Below are positions 16,632 to 27,193 of a stretch of DNA of 64,000 nt, piece after piece; the first letter of the stretch is position 1; each line of letters begins with the position of its first letter. The position numbers were made by a program, and so were the translations under genes. Below the pieces are notes generated by a model. It saw only the letters and a list, made by a program, of their open reading frames with translations, ran no database searches and had not been told where the DNA came from. The DNA is taken from the NCBI RefSeq assembly GCF_009725995.1, contig NZ_RCNS01000004.1, positions 62,001-126,000 of the forward strand. The letters are read 5' to 3'. This stretch comes from Zobellia laminariae. Lineage in GTDB: Bacteria; Bacteroidota; Bacteroidia; Flavobacteriales; Flavobacteriaceae.

Positions 16632-18464
16632 ATGATTTTTTTGAACAGATTAAAACTCCCTGCTCTTGCAGTAGTAGCACTTGTCATCATCTTTGCATCT
16701 TGTGAAGAAGACTTAACAACCGTAGGCTCTGGTGTAGTTGGGGGAGAGCCGTTCAAAAACAATAAGGCTGTTTTTGATGTGTTTGCTTATAACAAGAAGA
16801 TAAAGGCAGTATCCACAAATAAGTTACCTATTTATCAATTAGGTATCTATGATGACCCGCTTTATGGAAAAACTGAGGCGCGTGTAACTTCTCAAGTTTT
16901 GTTGCCTAGTGCAAACCCTACTTTTGGAACGTATTCTCAGGTGGCAGAAGAAACTGAGAATTCAGACGTACCTGCTCAAATACCAGAAAACGAAACTGTA
17001 GAATCAGTATATCTGTATATTCCGTTTTTGACAAATCCAACGGGTGATGCCGATTTAGATGGCCTTATTGATGAGTTAGATGATGATCCATTAGATGCAA
17101 ATAGCGATACTGATGGTGGTGGTCTTACAGATGCTCAGGAGAAAACAAAAGGTTCAGATCCATTAAACCCTGCCGATGATGTAGATTCGGCAGATTTTGT
17201 GAAGGATCAGTTTCCTAAAACCTTTGATTTAGACAGTATTTACGTTGATAGTAGATTATATGATCAAGACATTGATAATGCAACTTTTAACTTAAAGGTG
17301 CAGAGGTCTACTTTCTTTATGAGAGACTTAGACCCTTTAGCTAATTTTCAAGAAGCACAAGAATATTACTCTAATCAGGAATTTCCAGCCAGTTCTTTTG
17401 GTGAGGTGCTTTACGACAGTTCGGTTGGAGAGCCATTAGTAATTAGTTCGGAGTCAATTCCGGTATCTAAATTGGATGATGCTACAACTGAGGATGTTAA
17501 TGAGGAGACTCAATTTAACTATTTGGCACCTGGAATTCGTGTAGAACTAGATAAAGATTTTTTTCAAGAGAATATTTTGGATAAAGAAGGTTCTTCGGAG
17601 CTATCTAGCCAAGCTAATTTTAATGAATTCTTAAGGGGGGTACATTTTTCGCTATCAGCAGGGGACAAAGATGTGATGTTACTTTTTAATTTGAAAGCAG
17701 CTAGCATTACCATTAGGTATAAGTATGATAGCGCAGATACTGCTGGTGTGGTTTCAGTACAAAATAAACGAAAAGATGTTGTGCTTGGCTTTATTAATGA
17801 TGTGACTAACACTCAAACCGGTCAGGTTACTACTGTGGGTAATGCCGCAAATACGCTTGCTAATGAGGTGTATCCTGTTGAAATAACTGATGATTTAGAT
17901 ACGGATATAAATGCATCAAAAATTTATTTAAAGGGAGGGGCTGGTTCTTTCGCTGAAATTAAATTGTTTGATGATGCCAACAGCAGAGAAGCTATAAATG
18001 AAATAAAAGCAAACAATTGGATTATTAATAATGCCAATCTTGTGTTTTATGTAGCTGATGATAATCTAGGTGCAGCACCTCAAAAATTGTATTTATACAA
18101 TAAAGAAACCAATGCAAGTTTGCCGTTATCGGCTAGTGATGCTACTAGTCAATTGGCGGAGTATGATGGGGAATTAGAGACTTCTAGTACAGGTAAAGGG
18201 GTAAAATATACGGTAGACGTTACAACCTATATTAACAGTCTTGTGTTGGATGATGCTGAAAATGTTACTTTAGGTTTAACAACAACACCTAATCTGTTTT
18301 TTACAGGTACGCTTAATGCGATGCTAGAGAACGATGTTGAAGAACAATTGCCAGTTGCAAATACCTTAACGCCATTAGGTACTGCTCTTTATGGTAGTGG
18401 TGTTAGTGGAGCTAATGCTGACAAGAAGTTGCAGCTTGAAATTTTTTATACCGAAACCAAATAG
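16632..18464 (+). CDS. DUF4270 lipoprotein with Asp-rich (thrombospondin type 3-like) insert
   Basis: A 610-residue surface or outer-membrane lipoprotein: hydrophobic signal, lipobox and Cys24 (IIFASCEEDLTTVGSGVVGG). The DUF4270 core is recognisable from YQLGIYDDPLYGKTEARVTSQVLLP and later segments (ILYDS-type GEVLYDSSVGEPLVI, VIYYKY-like SITIRYKYD). Residues about 138-187 form an insert rich in Asp with spacing typical of thrombospondin type 3 repeats (DADLDGLIDELDDDP, DANSDTDGGGLTDAQE), which bind calcium in known proteins. Function of DUF4270 is unknown. It is co-oriented with the GlgA-like gene and precedes glmS, which has its own promoter box. Confidence 0.85.
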   Translation: MIFLNRLKLPALAVVALVIIFASCEEDLTTVGSGVVGGEPFKNNKAVFDVFAYNKKIKAVSTNKLPIYQLGIYDDPLYGKTEARVTSQVLLPSANPTFGTYSQVAEETENSDVPAQIPENETVESVYLYIPFLTNPTGDADLDGLIDELDDDPLDANSDTDGGGLTDAQEKTKGSDPLNPADDVDSADFVKDQFPKTFDLDSIYVDSRLYDQDIDNATFNLKVQRSTFFMRDLDPLANFQEAQEYYSNQEFPASSFGEVLYDSSVGEPLVISSESIPVSKLDDATTEDVNEETQFNYLAPGIRVELDKDFFQENILDKEGSSELSSQANFNEFLRGVHFSLSAGDKDVMLLFNLKAASITIRYKYDSADTAGVVSVQNKRKDVVLGFINDVTNTQTGQVTTVGNAANTLANEVYPVEITDDLDTDINASKIYLKGGAGSFAEIKLFDDANSREAINEIKANNWIINNANLVFYVADDNLGAAPQKLYLYNKETNASLPLSASDATSQLAEYDGELETSSTGKGVKYTVDVTTYINSLVLDDAENVTLGLTTTPNLFFTGTLNAMLENDVEEQLPVANTLTPLGTALYGSGVSGANADKKLQLEIFYTETK

Positions 18465-18599
18465 TTTTTATACAAAACAACTACTCTAATTTTATTTACG
18501 CGAGTTTACGCTTCAAGCAGTGAGATTAACCTTACTATACCAATTAACGATATTATTCGTTTTATAGGTGTGTTTTAGGGAGATTTGGCTAGCTTCTAG

Positions 18600-18607
18600 T
18601 ACATTTG
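18600..18607 (+). promoter_or_regulatory. Putative -7 box for glmS
   Basis: TACATTTG matches TAnnTTTG exactly, 44 bases before the glmS ATG. A TTTG lies at 18584-18587 but the spacing of 12 bases is shorter than the usual 17-23. The rest of the 187-base gap before glmS shows nothing else. Confidence 0.4.
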
Positions 18608-18651
18608 CGGCAAAGTGTTTATTTTCCCCAACTTAAATTAACTTATACAGT

Positions 18652-20499
18652 ATGTGTGGAATAGTAGGTTATATAGGGCATAGAGATGCCTATCCGATTA
18701 TAGTAAAAGGTTTACAACGTCTTGAATATAGAGGATACGATAGTGCCGGTATTGCAATTTTTGACGGCGAAAAAATAAACTTGGCAAAGACCAAGGGTAA
18801 GGTTGAAGATTTAAAGAAAAAGGCCGAAAGTACTATTTCCTTAGAAGGGAAGCTAGGTATTGGTCATACGCGTTGGGCTACCCATGGGGTGCCAAATGAT
18901 GTTAATTCTCACCCACATTATTCTAATTCCGGTGATTTAGTAATTATCCACAACGGAATTATTGAAAATTATGAGTCTATAAAGAAAGAGCTTACCAAAA
19001 GAGGGTATACTTTCAAATCAGATACAGATACTGAGGTTCTTATTAACTTAATTGAAGAGGTTCAAAAGACCGAAGATGTAAAGTTGGGCAAAGCTGTCCA
19101 GCTCGCTTTGAATGAAGTAGTAGGTGCTTACGCTATTGCTGTTTTTGATATTAAGAAGCCTGATGAGATAGTGGTTGCCAAATTAGGTAGTCCATTGGCA
19201 ATCGGTGTTGGTGATAACGAATTTTTTATTGCCTCCGATGCTTCTCCTTTTATTGAATTCACCAATAATGCGATATACCTTCAAGATGAGGAAATGGCGA
19301 TTATTAGAATCGGGAAGGAAATCAAACTTCGAAAAATTAAAAATGATGCTGTAGCATATCCGAATATTCTCGAATTGAAAATGAATATTGAGGAAATTGA
19401 AAAAGGTGGTTACGATCATTTTATGCTTAAAGAAATTTATGAGCAACCAAGGGCTATTTTGGATACCTATAGAGGTAGATTGCGAGCAGCTCAGGGTCTT
19501 ATAAAGATGGCTGGTATTGATGAGAATTTAGAAAAGTTCATGAACGCGAACCGCATAATTATTGTGGCTTGTGGTACTTCATGGCATGCAGGCTTAGTGG
19601 CTGAATATATATTTGAAGATTTGGCAAGAATACCTGTAGAGGTAGAGTATGCTTCTGAGTTTAGATATAGAAATCCCGTTATTACGGATAAAGATGTGCT
19701 TATTGCTATTTCTCAATCTGGTGAAACAGCAGATACTTTAGCTGCTATAAAATTAGCGAAGGAAAAAGGAGCTTATGTATTTGGTGTATGTAATGTGGTA
19801 GGTTCTTCTATTGCTAGAGAATCAGATTCAGGTGCTTACACTCATGCTGGTCCTGAGATAGGAGTGGCGTCAACCAAGGCTTTTACGACACAGATTACTA
19901 TTCTTACATTGATTGCGTTAAAATTAGCTAAGGAAAAAGGTGTTTTCTCTCAGTCTAGGTTCCATGAATTTTTAACTGAACTAGAAAATATTCCTGCTAA
20001 GGTAGAGAAGGTGTTAGAAAGTAATGCTCTTATAGAAAAGATTGCAGAGGTTTATAAGGATTCTACCAATTGTTTATATTTAGGTAGAGGTTATAATTTC
20101 CCGGTAGCTTTAGAAGGAGCGCTTAAGCTTAAAGAAATTAGTTATATACATGCAGAAGGATATCCTGCTGCAGAAATGAAGCATGGGCCTATTGCTTTGA
20201 TAGATGAACAAATGCCAGTATTTGTAATTGCTACTAAGAGAGGGCATTATGAAAAAGTGGTAAGTAATATTCAAGAGATCAAATCCAGAAAAGGAAAGAT
20301 AATAGCTATTGTCACAGAGGGTGATACACAGGTTAAAGAATTGGCAGATCATGTAATTGAGGTGCCTGAGACTTTGGAAAGCCTTACGCCATTATTAACT
20401 ACCATTCCTTTGCAACTGTTGTCGTACCATATTGCGGTAATGAGAAATTGTAATGTAGATCAGCCTAGAAACTTGGCAAAATCGGTTACAGTAGAATAA
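18652..20499 (+). CDS. glmS: Glutamine--fructose-6-phosphate aminotransferase (isomerizing)
   Basis: GlmS makes glucosamine-6-phosphate, the first step towards UDP-GlcNAc for peptidoglycan and LPS. The 615-residue enzyme starts MCGIVGYIG, with Cys2 as the glutaminase nucleophile; HTRWATHG and the glutaminase loop (HNGIIENY) follow. Two SIS isomerase domains fill residues about 290-610 (ACGTSWHAGLVAEY, SQSGETADTLAA, LGRGYNFPVALEGALKLKEI), and the C-terminus ends in the conserved NLAKSVTVE. No ribozyme-like leader is seen in the short 5' region. A perfect 30-base palindrome downstream should terminate transcription. Confidence 0.98.
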   Translation: MCGIVGYIGHRDAYPIIVKGLQRLEYRGYDSAGIAIFDGEKINLAKTKGKVEDLKKKAESTISLEGKLGIGHTRWATHGVPNDVNSHPHYSNSGDLVIIHNGIIENYESIKKELTKRGYTFKSDTDTEVLINLIEEVQKTEDVKLGKAVQLALNEVVGAYAIAVFDIKKPDEIVVAKLGSPLAIGVGDNEFFIASDASPFIEFTNNAIYLQDEEMAIIRIGKEIKLRKIKNDAVAYPNILELKMNIEEIEKGGYDHFMLKEIYEQPRAILDTYRGRLRAAQGLIKMAGIDENLEKFMNANRIIIVACGTSWHAGLVAEYIFEDLARIPVEVEYASEFRYRNPVITDKDVLIAISQSGETADTLAAIKLAKEKGAYVFGVCNVVGSSIARESDSGAYTHAGPEIGVASTKAFTTQITILTLIALKLAKEKGVFSQSRFHEFLTELENIPAKVEKVLESNALIEKIAEVYKDSTNCLYLGRGYNFPVALEGALKLKEISYIHAEGYPAAEMKHGPIALIDEQMPVFVIATKRGHYEKVVSNIQEIKSRKGKIIAIVTEGDTQVKELADHVIEVPETLESLTPLLTTIPLQLLSYHIAVMRNCNVDQPRNLAKSVTVE

Positions 20500-20529
20500 A
20501 CTACTATTAAAATAATAGTATTAGCTTTT

Positions 20530-20559
20530 AACAGGCCTTGACATATGTCAAGGCCTGTT
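20530..20559 (+). terminator. Perfect 30-base palindrome, terminator after glmS
   Basis: The left arm AACAGGCCTTGACAT is followed immediately by its exact reverse complement, with no loop base left unpaired, then TTGTTTTAAGG. It most likely acts as a transcription terminator; because it is symmetric it could act on either strand or bind a dimeric protein. Confidence 0.7.
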
Positions 20560-20698
20560 TGTTTTAAGGTATTTGTAATTTTAAGATGGTATTTTTATGA
20601 AAAAAGTACTATGCGTGCATAATTTTTTCCATTTTATGATTATTGGTCGAAAAAAAAATGTAACTTCGATTTACTAACATTTTTAACTTAAACTTAAC

Positions 20699-23464
20699 AT
20701 GAGAGCAATACTATTTTTAGCCTTGCTGTTGGCGACTAGCTTTGGATTTTCGCAAACAACGGTAAACGGGAAAGTGGTAGATCAGAACAGTCAGCCCGTA
20801 CCAGGGGCCAATATCGTTATTGAAGGAAAAGCGATTGGCACCACAACGGATTTTGACGGTAATTTTAATTTACAAACTTCTGAGGTACCCCCTTTTCAGT
20901 TAAGAATTACCAGTATCGGATATTCCGAGACTACAGAGGAAGTCACCTCGAACAATCAAACATTGACTATCGTAATTGAGGAGTCCCAAACGTTTTTGGA
21001 CGAGGTAGTAATATCTGCTTCCAGAACTCCTGAACGGATTTTTGAATCGCCGGTAACGGTTGAGCGTTTTGGTCTAAAAGAAATAAAAAACACGGCTTCT
21101 GCCGATTTTTATGACGGACTAGAGAACTTGAAAGGTGTAGACATCAATACCAACAGTTTAACGTTTAAATCTATCAACACGAGAGGTTTTGCAAGCTTTG
21201 GAAATTCACGATTTATGCAGCTTGTGGATGGAATGGATAATTCAACACCTGCTCTTAACTTTCCTTTGGGGAATTTGGTAGGGATGATTGAAACCGATGT
21301 TCAAAGTGTTGAACTTCTTCCTGGAGCATCTTCCGCATTATATGGTGCTAATGCATTTAACGGTGTGCTTTTTATGCGTAGTAAAAGTCCATTTGATCAT
21401 GAAGGGATTAGTGTTTCTATGAAAAGAGGTATTACATCACAAGTGGCCGCGGGAGATAATTCTTATACGGATTTTGGAATCCGTGCTGCACACAAATTCT
21501 CGGATAAATTTGCGGGTAAAGTCAATTTTGGATACTTAAAAGGTACAGATTGGGCTGCTACAAGTGAGATTGATAAATTTGACCCAACAAGAACACGGGC
21601 CAATTATAATTATGATGGTATTAATGTTTATGGGGATGAGGTTTCCACGAATATAAGAGCTGCATCAGGTCTTGGTATCATCCCAGATGTTGAAGTTAGT
21701 AGAACGGGGTATAATGAAAGTGATTTAACTAACAACAACGCAGAAAGTATTAAAGCTGATTGGGGCCTTTATTATCGTCCTATTGAAGATAGTAATCTTG
21801 AGTTATCTTATGTGGGTAAGGTGGGTACTGGGTCAACCATGTATCAAGGAACCAACAGATATAATATTGACGGATTCTTTCAAGAACAGCATAAGTTTGA
21901 AGTTAAGAACGATAACTTTTTTTTAAGAGGATACATTGTTGCTGATAAGGCGGGAGACTCTTATGATATGGTTTTTGCAGGGATTAATATTAACCAAGCA
22001 TGGAAATCTAATGAGGATTGGTTTGGTGATTATATTGCAACATATGCGGGAATAGAGCTTAGTGGTAATCCTTCTGGTTTATCTGATGATCAGAAGCATG
22101 CTGCGGCACGTGCTGCAGCTGATACGGGAAGATACTTACCTGGGTCTACAGAATTTCAGAGTGCGTTTGAGAGAGTTATAAAAGACCCCGATTTATCAAC
22201 GGGTGCCCAATTTAAAGATGCATCTAAATATTATCACGCAGATGGTAATTATAACTTCAGTCATTTAACAGACTTTGCAGACATCCAAGTTGGTGGATCT
22301 TATAGACAATATAGTTTAAATTCTTTTGGAACTATTTATACTGATTATGATAGTACTATAGACTATTCGGAATTTGGTGTTTATACTCAGATTCAAAAAA
22401 CTTTTGATTTTAGTGAGGAAATGAACCTTAAGCTTACCGGTTCTGTGCGATATGATAAATCAGAATTTTTTGACGGTTTCTTTTCGCCAAGATTTTCCGC
22501 AGGTTTAACTTTAAATAGAGATCATAATATTAGAGCTTCCGTTCAAACTGGTTTTAGAAATCCAACAACTCAGGATTTGTTTATTGGCCTTAATGCGGGT
22601 AGAGCCATATTGGTTGGTTCAGCTCCGGATAATTTAGATCGTTATTCTACAGATTTTGATGTAAGTGTAGTGGGGCAGGAAAACCTTCAGCAACCAGCTA
22701 TGATAACTCAAACAGGTAGGGCTGCTTATGAAAATTCATATAAGGCAAGTTCTGTTGAGATGTTAGGAGAGACCGGTAACCCTGCAGATTTAATCGTTGC
22801 AAATCCTGATGTTGTGAAGCCGGAGAAGGTTACGTCTTTTGAAATAGGATACCGTGGTAAAATTGAAAAGTTCGTGATAGACTTTAGTGCATACTATAAC
22901 CAGTATAAAGACTTTATCTCTCAAGAGGTGGTTGTTGCGCCATATTACGGAACTGTTGGTGACGGAGCGTTATCTGTTGCTGCAGTAGCTAACGGAGACT
23001 ATCAGGCATATAGTGCTTATACGAATTCTGATGTGAATATTAATTCCTATGGAGCTTCATTGGGATTAACTGCAAAAGTATTTGATATTTTTGACCTTAG
23101 TGGTAGCTATACTTTTACAAAGCAAGATTTTGATCAAGCTGCTAATCCGGACTTCATGAGTAGTTTCAACACTCCAGAACATAAGTTTAAGGCGAGTATA
23201 GGAAGTACTGATTTGGTTGAAAACTTTGGTTTTAATGTTGCCTATAGGTTTAGTGATGATTATTTATGGGAAGCTACTTTTGGAACTGGTGTTGTGCCTG
23301 AATTCCATACAATAGATGCTCAAATAAATTATACCGTACCAAGTATTAAATCTGTATTTAAAGTAGGTGCTTCAAATCTTTTGGGTGACGAGTACTTTAC
23401 CGCATTTGGTACTGGGTTTATCGGTTCACAGTATTATGTCTCTTGGACAATCAATAATCTTTAA
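20699..23464 (+). CDS. TonB-dependent receptor with N-terminal CarboxypepD_reg domain
   Basis: A 921-residue outer-membrane receptor. After a signal peptide (LLLATSFGFSQ), residues 20-100 form the CarboxypepD_reg-like domain (VNGKVVDQNSQPVPGANIVI, GTTTDFDGNFNLQ) common in Bacteroidota SusC-type receptors. The plug follows (VTVERFGLKEIKNTASADF, INTRGFASFGNSRFMQLVDG, VELLPGASSALYGANAFNG), then the barrel, ending FIGSQYYVSWTINNL. The gene stops 12 bases before the SGNH-hydrolase lipoprotein gene. This is the position SusD would take in a glycan locus; here a lipase/esterase-like lipoprotein sits there instead. The cargo may therefore be a product of ester cleavage, which is inference from pairing alone. 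Confidence 0.93.
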   Translation: MRAILFLALLLATSFGFSQTTVNGKVVDQNSQPVPGANIVIEGKAIGTTTDFDGNFNLQTSEVPPFQLRITSIGYSETTEEVTSNNQTLTIVIEESQTFLDEVVISASRTPERIFESPVTVERFGLKEIKNTASADFYDGLENLKGVDINTNSLTFKSINTRGFASFGNSRFMQLVDGMDNSTPALNFPLGNLVGMIETDVQSVELLPGASSALYGANAFNGVLFMRSKSPFDHEGISVSMKRGITSQVAAGDNSYTDFGIRAAHKFSDKFAGKVNFGYLKGTDWAATSEIDKFDPTRTRANYNYDGINVYGDEVSTNIRAASGLGIIPDVEVSRTGYNESDLTNNNAESIKADWGLYYRPIEDSNLELSYVGKVGTGSTMYQGTNRYNIDGFFQEQHKFEVKNDNFFLRGYIVADKAGDSYDMVFAGININQAWKSNEDWFGDYIATYAGIELSGNPSGLSDDQKHAAARAAADTGRYLPGSTEFQSAFERVIKDPDLSTGAQFKDASKYYHADGNYNFSHLTDFADIQVGGSYRQYSLNSFGTIYTDYDSTIDYSEFGVYTQIQKTFDFSEEMNLKLTGSVRYDKSEFFDGFFSPRFSAGLTLNRDHNIRASVQTGFRNPTTQDLFIGLNAGRAILVGSAPDNLDRYSTDFDVSVVGQENLQQPAMITQTGRAAYENSYKASSVEMLGETGNPADLIVANPDVVKPEKVTSFEIGYRGKIEKFVIDFSAYYNQYKDFISQEVVVAPYYGTVGDGALSVAAVANGDYQAYSAYTNSDVNINSYGASLGLTAKVFDIFDLSGSYTFTKQDFDQAANPDFMSSFNTPEHKFKASIGSTDLVENFGFNVAYRFSDDYLWEATFGTGVVPEFHTIDAQINYTVPSIKSVFKVGASNLLGDEYFTAFGTGFIGSQYYVSWTINNL

Positions 23465-23476
23465 TAGTTAGAAAAA

Positions 23477-25093
23477 ATGAAAATAAGATATATAGCCTTA
23501 TGGGCCGTGTTTTTCGGTTTTGTGGCATGTAATGATGAAGAGGATTTTGAAACGACTGAAGAAGTTGAGGCAAAACCGGAGCTTGTTACAGGTTCTGCAG
23601 ATTTTTCCACTTATGTTTCTTTGGGTAATTCCCTAACAGCGGGTTTTACTGATAATGCTCTTTTTGTGGCAGGTCAAGAAAATTCAATACCTAATTTATT
23701 GTCTACTAAGTTTGCTTTGGTAGGAGGTGGAGCTTTTTCACAGCCTTTAATGAACGACAATATAGGGGGTCTTTTAGCTGGAGGAACTCAGTTGGAGGGT
23801 TTTAACCCTAGATTAGTTTTTAACGGTTCTGGACCAGCTGCTTTAGGCGATGTAATAGGTGAAGTTGCTCCAACTACAGATTTAATTTTAAATAACCCAA
23901 CAGGTCCTTTTAATAATTTGGGGGTTCCTGGAGCAAAGAGTTTTCATCTGTTGGCGCCAGGTTATGGTAATGCTGCAAATTTAGCTGCCATGCTTGCTAA
24001 TCCGTATTATGTTAGGATGACGGGTACAACGCCGGATGCTAGAGTTTTAGAGTTGGCTATGGCTCAATCACCTACATTTTTTAGTTTATGGATTGGAAAT
24101 AATGATGTTTTAGGGCATGCGCTTTCAGGAGCTGATGGTACAAACCCTATGACGGAGCAGGCTACTTTTGATTTAGCAATAAATACATTGGTGACAACAT
24201 TAACTTCGGCAGGAGCAAAAGGTGTAATAGGTAATATTCCATTTGTGACAGATATTCCACATTTTACAACTGTTCCTCATAATCCTATTAATCCGGCCGA
24301 GAATGGTTTTGCGGCACAAGTACCTACATTGAATACAGTTTATGGTGCTTTAAATCAAGTGTATACTGCACTTGGAGAAACAAACCGGATTGTTGTTTTT
24401 TCGGATTCTACAAATAACGCGGTAGTAATTAAAGATGAAGCGCTTATTGATATATCTGCCCAAATTACGGGTGCATTTAATGCAAACCCAGGTTTTCCTG
24501 TATTTGTTGCACAGTTAGGTTTGCCTGAGGCGGCAGCACCTTTGGTTGCTAGTCTTTTAGGTACTGCGTATGGTCAATCCAGAGCTGCTACGGAAAATGA
24601 CTTATTGGTATTACCTAGCAGTAATATAATAGGTAAGGTAAATGAAGCATCTTTTGCTGCATTTTCGGCGGCAAACCTTCCTCCTGAAGTTGCAGGCCAA
24701 TTTTCTGTTGAAGGGGTTACTTTGCCTTTGGCCGATAAATGGGTGTTGACCCCAGAAGAACAAGAGGAAATTAATAATGTTACCGTTAATTTTAATAGCA
24801 CAATAGCTAGTGCTGCAGCTGCAGCGGGATTGGCAGAGGTAAATGCTAATCAGTTATTACAAAATTTGGCTAATGGCGGTGTTACGGACGGAGATTATAT
24901 TCTTACGTCAAAATTAGTTACCGGTGGGGCCTTTTCTTTAGACGGTGTTCACCTTACAGCAAGAGGATATGCATTAATGGCCAACGAATTTATGAAAGCT
25001 ATAGATGCTACTTATGAGACTAATTTTGAAGCATCTGGGTCGTTTTTTGATATAGGAAAATATCCTACGAACTATTCGCCCACATTGCAATAA
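23477..25093 (+). CDS. SGNH/GDSL-hydrolase-like lipoprotein
   Basis: A lipoprotein of 538 residues (lipobox GFVAC, Cys18). SGNH-hydrolase blocks are present: block I VSLGNSLTAG with candidate nucleophile Ser52 but Asn51 where GDSL enzymes have Asp, block III WIGNNDVLG, and block V DGVHLTARGYALMA carrying the DxxH pair. The chain is longer than typical SGNH enzymes (200-350 residues), with a middle segment of about 200 residues between blocks III and V. It should sit on the outer membrane as partner of the TonB receptor encoded just before it. An esterase, lipase or deacetylase acting on an imported ligand is plausible; substrate unknown. Confidence 0.87.
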   Translation: MKIRYIALWAVFFGFVACNDEEDFETTEEVEAKPELVTGSADFSTYVSLGNSLTAGFTDNALFVAGQENSIPNLLSTKFALVGGGAFSQPLMNDNIGGLLAGGTQLEGFNPRLVFNGSGPAALGDVIGEVAPTTDLILNNPTGPFNNLGVPGAKSFHLLAPGYGNAANLAAMLANPYYVRMTGTTPDARVLELAMAQSPTFFSLWIGNNDVLGHALSGADGTNPMTEQATFDLAINTLVTTLTSAGAKGVIGNIPFVTDIPHFTTVPHNPINPAENGFAAQVPTLNTVYGALNQVYTALGETNRIVVFSDSTNNAVVIKDEALIDISAQITGAFNANPGFPVFVAQLGLPEAAAPLVASLLGTAYGQSRAATENDLLVLPSSNIIGKVNEASFAAFSAANLPPEVAGQFSVEGVTLPLADKWVLTPEEQEEINNVTVNFNSTIASAAAAAGLAEVNANQLLQNLANGGVTDGDYILTSKLVTGGAFSLDGVHLTARGYALMANEFMKAIDATYETNFEASGSFFDIGKYPTNYSPTLQ

Positions 25094-25116
25094 GCATTGT
25101 TTTTCTTATATTTAAC

Positions 25117-25144
25117 AAGGCGCCATAAACTGGCGCCTTTTTTT
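25117..25144 (+). terminator. Rho-independent terminator after the SGNH gene
   Basis: The stem AAGGCGCCA / TGGCGCCTT has a 5-base loop (TAAAC) and runs into seven T. It ends the TonB receptor-SGNH unit. Confidence 0.85.
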
Positions 25145-25191
25145 GTAGTGAAAAAAGAATAAAAAGTATTTTCAATTCGGGATGAAAAACA

Positions 25192-25199
25192 TACCTTTG
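25192..25199 (+). promoter_or_regulatory. Putative -7 box for atpDC
   Basis: TACCTTTG is an exact TAnnTTTG match 75 bases upstream of the atpD ATG, in the gap after the terminator. A -33 TTTG is not evident. Confidence 0.45.
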
Positions 25200-25262
25200 C
25201 AGCCTGAAAAACATAGGTGTATTAAGGTGTTTTTCAATACAGTAAGTAATTTGAATTCATAA

Positions 25263-26783
<1,521 letters not shown>

Positions 26784-26852
26784 TTGGTACTAAGTACGGA
26801 GTAGAGAGTATTTGTGCTTTTTACTTTGGACTAACTACTTAACACTAAGAAT

Positions 26853-27131
26853 ATGTATTTAGAAATTGTATCACCAGAAGCCACTTTATTTTCAGGCGAG
26901 GTAACATCGGTAACTGTACCGGGAGTAAATGGCGAGTTTCAAATTTTGAACGGTCACGCTGCTATAGTTTCTTTGCTTCAAAAGGGTAATGTTCGTGTTG
27001 ATGGAAATATAACGATAGAAGGAGCATATGCTTCTAAATTCTCAAAAGATGCTAGTGGAAAGGTTACTCTTCCCATTGCTAGTGGAACTGTTGAGATGAG
27101 TGATAATCGTGTTATTATTTTGGCCGATTAG
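26853..27131 (+). CDS. atpC: F1F0 ATP synthase subunit epsilon, short form
   Basis: The epsilon subunit couples the F1 rotor to the c-ring and can inhibit ATP hydrolysis. Only the N-terminal beta-sandwich is present (LEIVSPEATLFSGEVTSVTV, GEFQILNGHAAIVSLLQKG), giving 92 residues against about 135 in E. coli. The C-terminal two-helix regulatory hairpin is absent, as in the short epsilon of other Bacteroidota, so inhibition by that arm is not expected. It follows atpD by 69 bases and is followed by a strong terminator. Confidence 0.95.
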   Translation: MYLEIVSPEATLFSGEVTSVTVPGVNGEFQILNGHAAIVSLLQKGNVRVDGNITIEGAYASKFSKDASGKVTLPIASGTVEMSDNRVIILAD

Positions 27132-27156
27132 AGAGTCGCACTGTGCAATAAATATT

Positions 27157-27186
27157 AAAAAGCCATACTTAACCGTATGGCTTTTT
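27157..27186 (+). terminator. Terminator after atpC
   Basis: A 12-base perfect stem (AAAAAGCCATAC / GTATGGCTTTTT) with a 6-base loop and a T-run inside the right arm. It ends 7 bases before the next start codon, so that next gene must use a promoter overlapping the hairpin or depend on read-through. Confidence 0.85.
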
Positions 27187-27193
27187 CGTTTTT

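Noticed and set aside
18465..18651. Ribozyme or riboswitch leader for glmS
   Set aside because: The glmS ribozyme is a Firmicutes feature; the predicted leader of about 44 bases is too short for it and no matching structure was seen.
26853..27131. Truncated epsilon subunit as a broken gene
   Set aside because: A short epsilon without the C-terminal hairpin is common in Bacteroidota; the frame is clean and the terminator follows directly.
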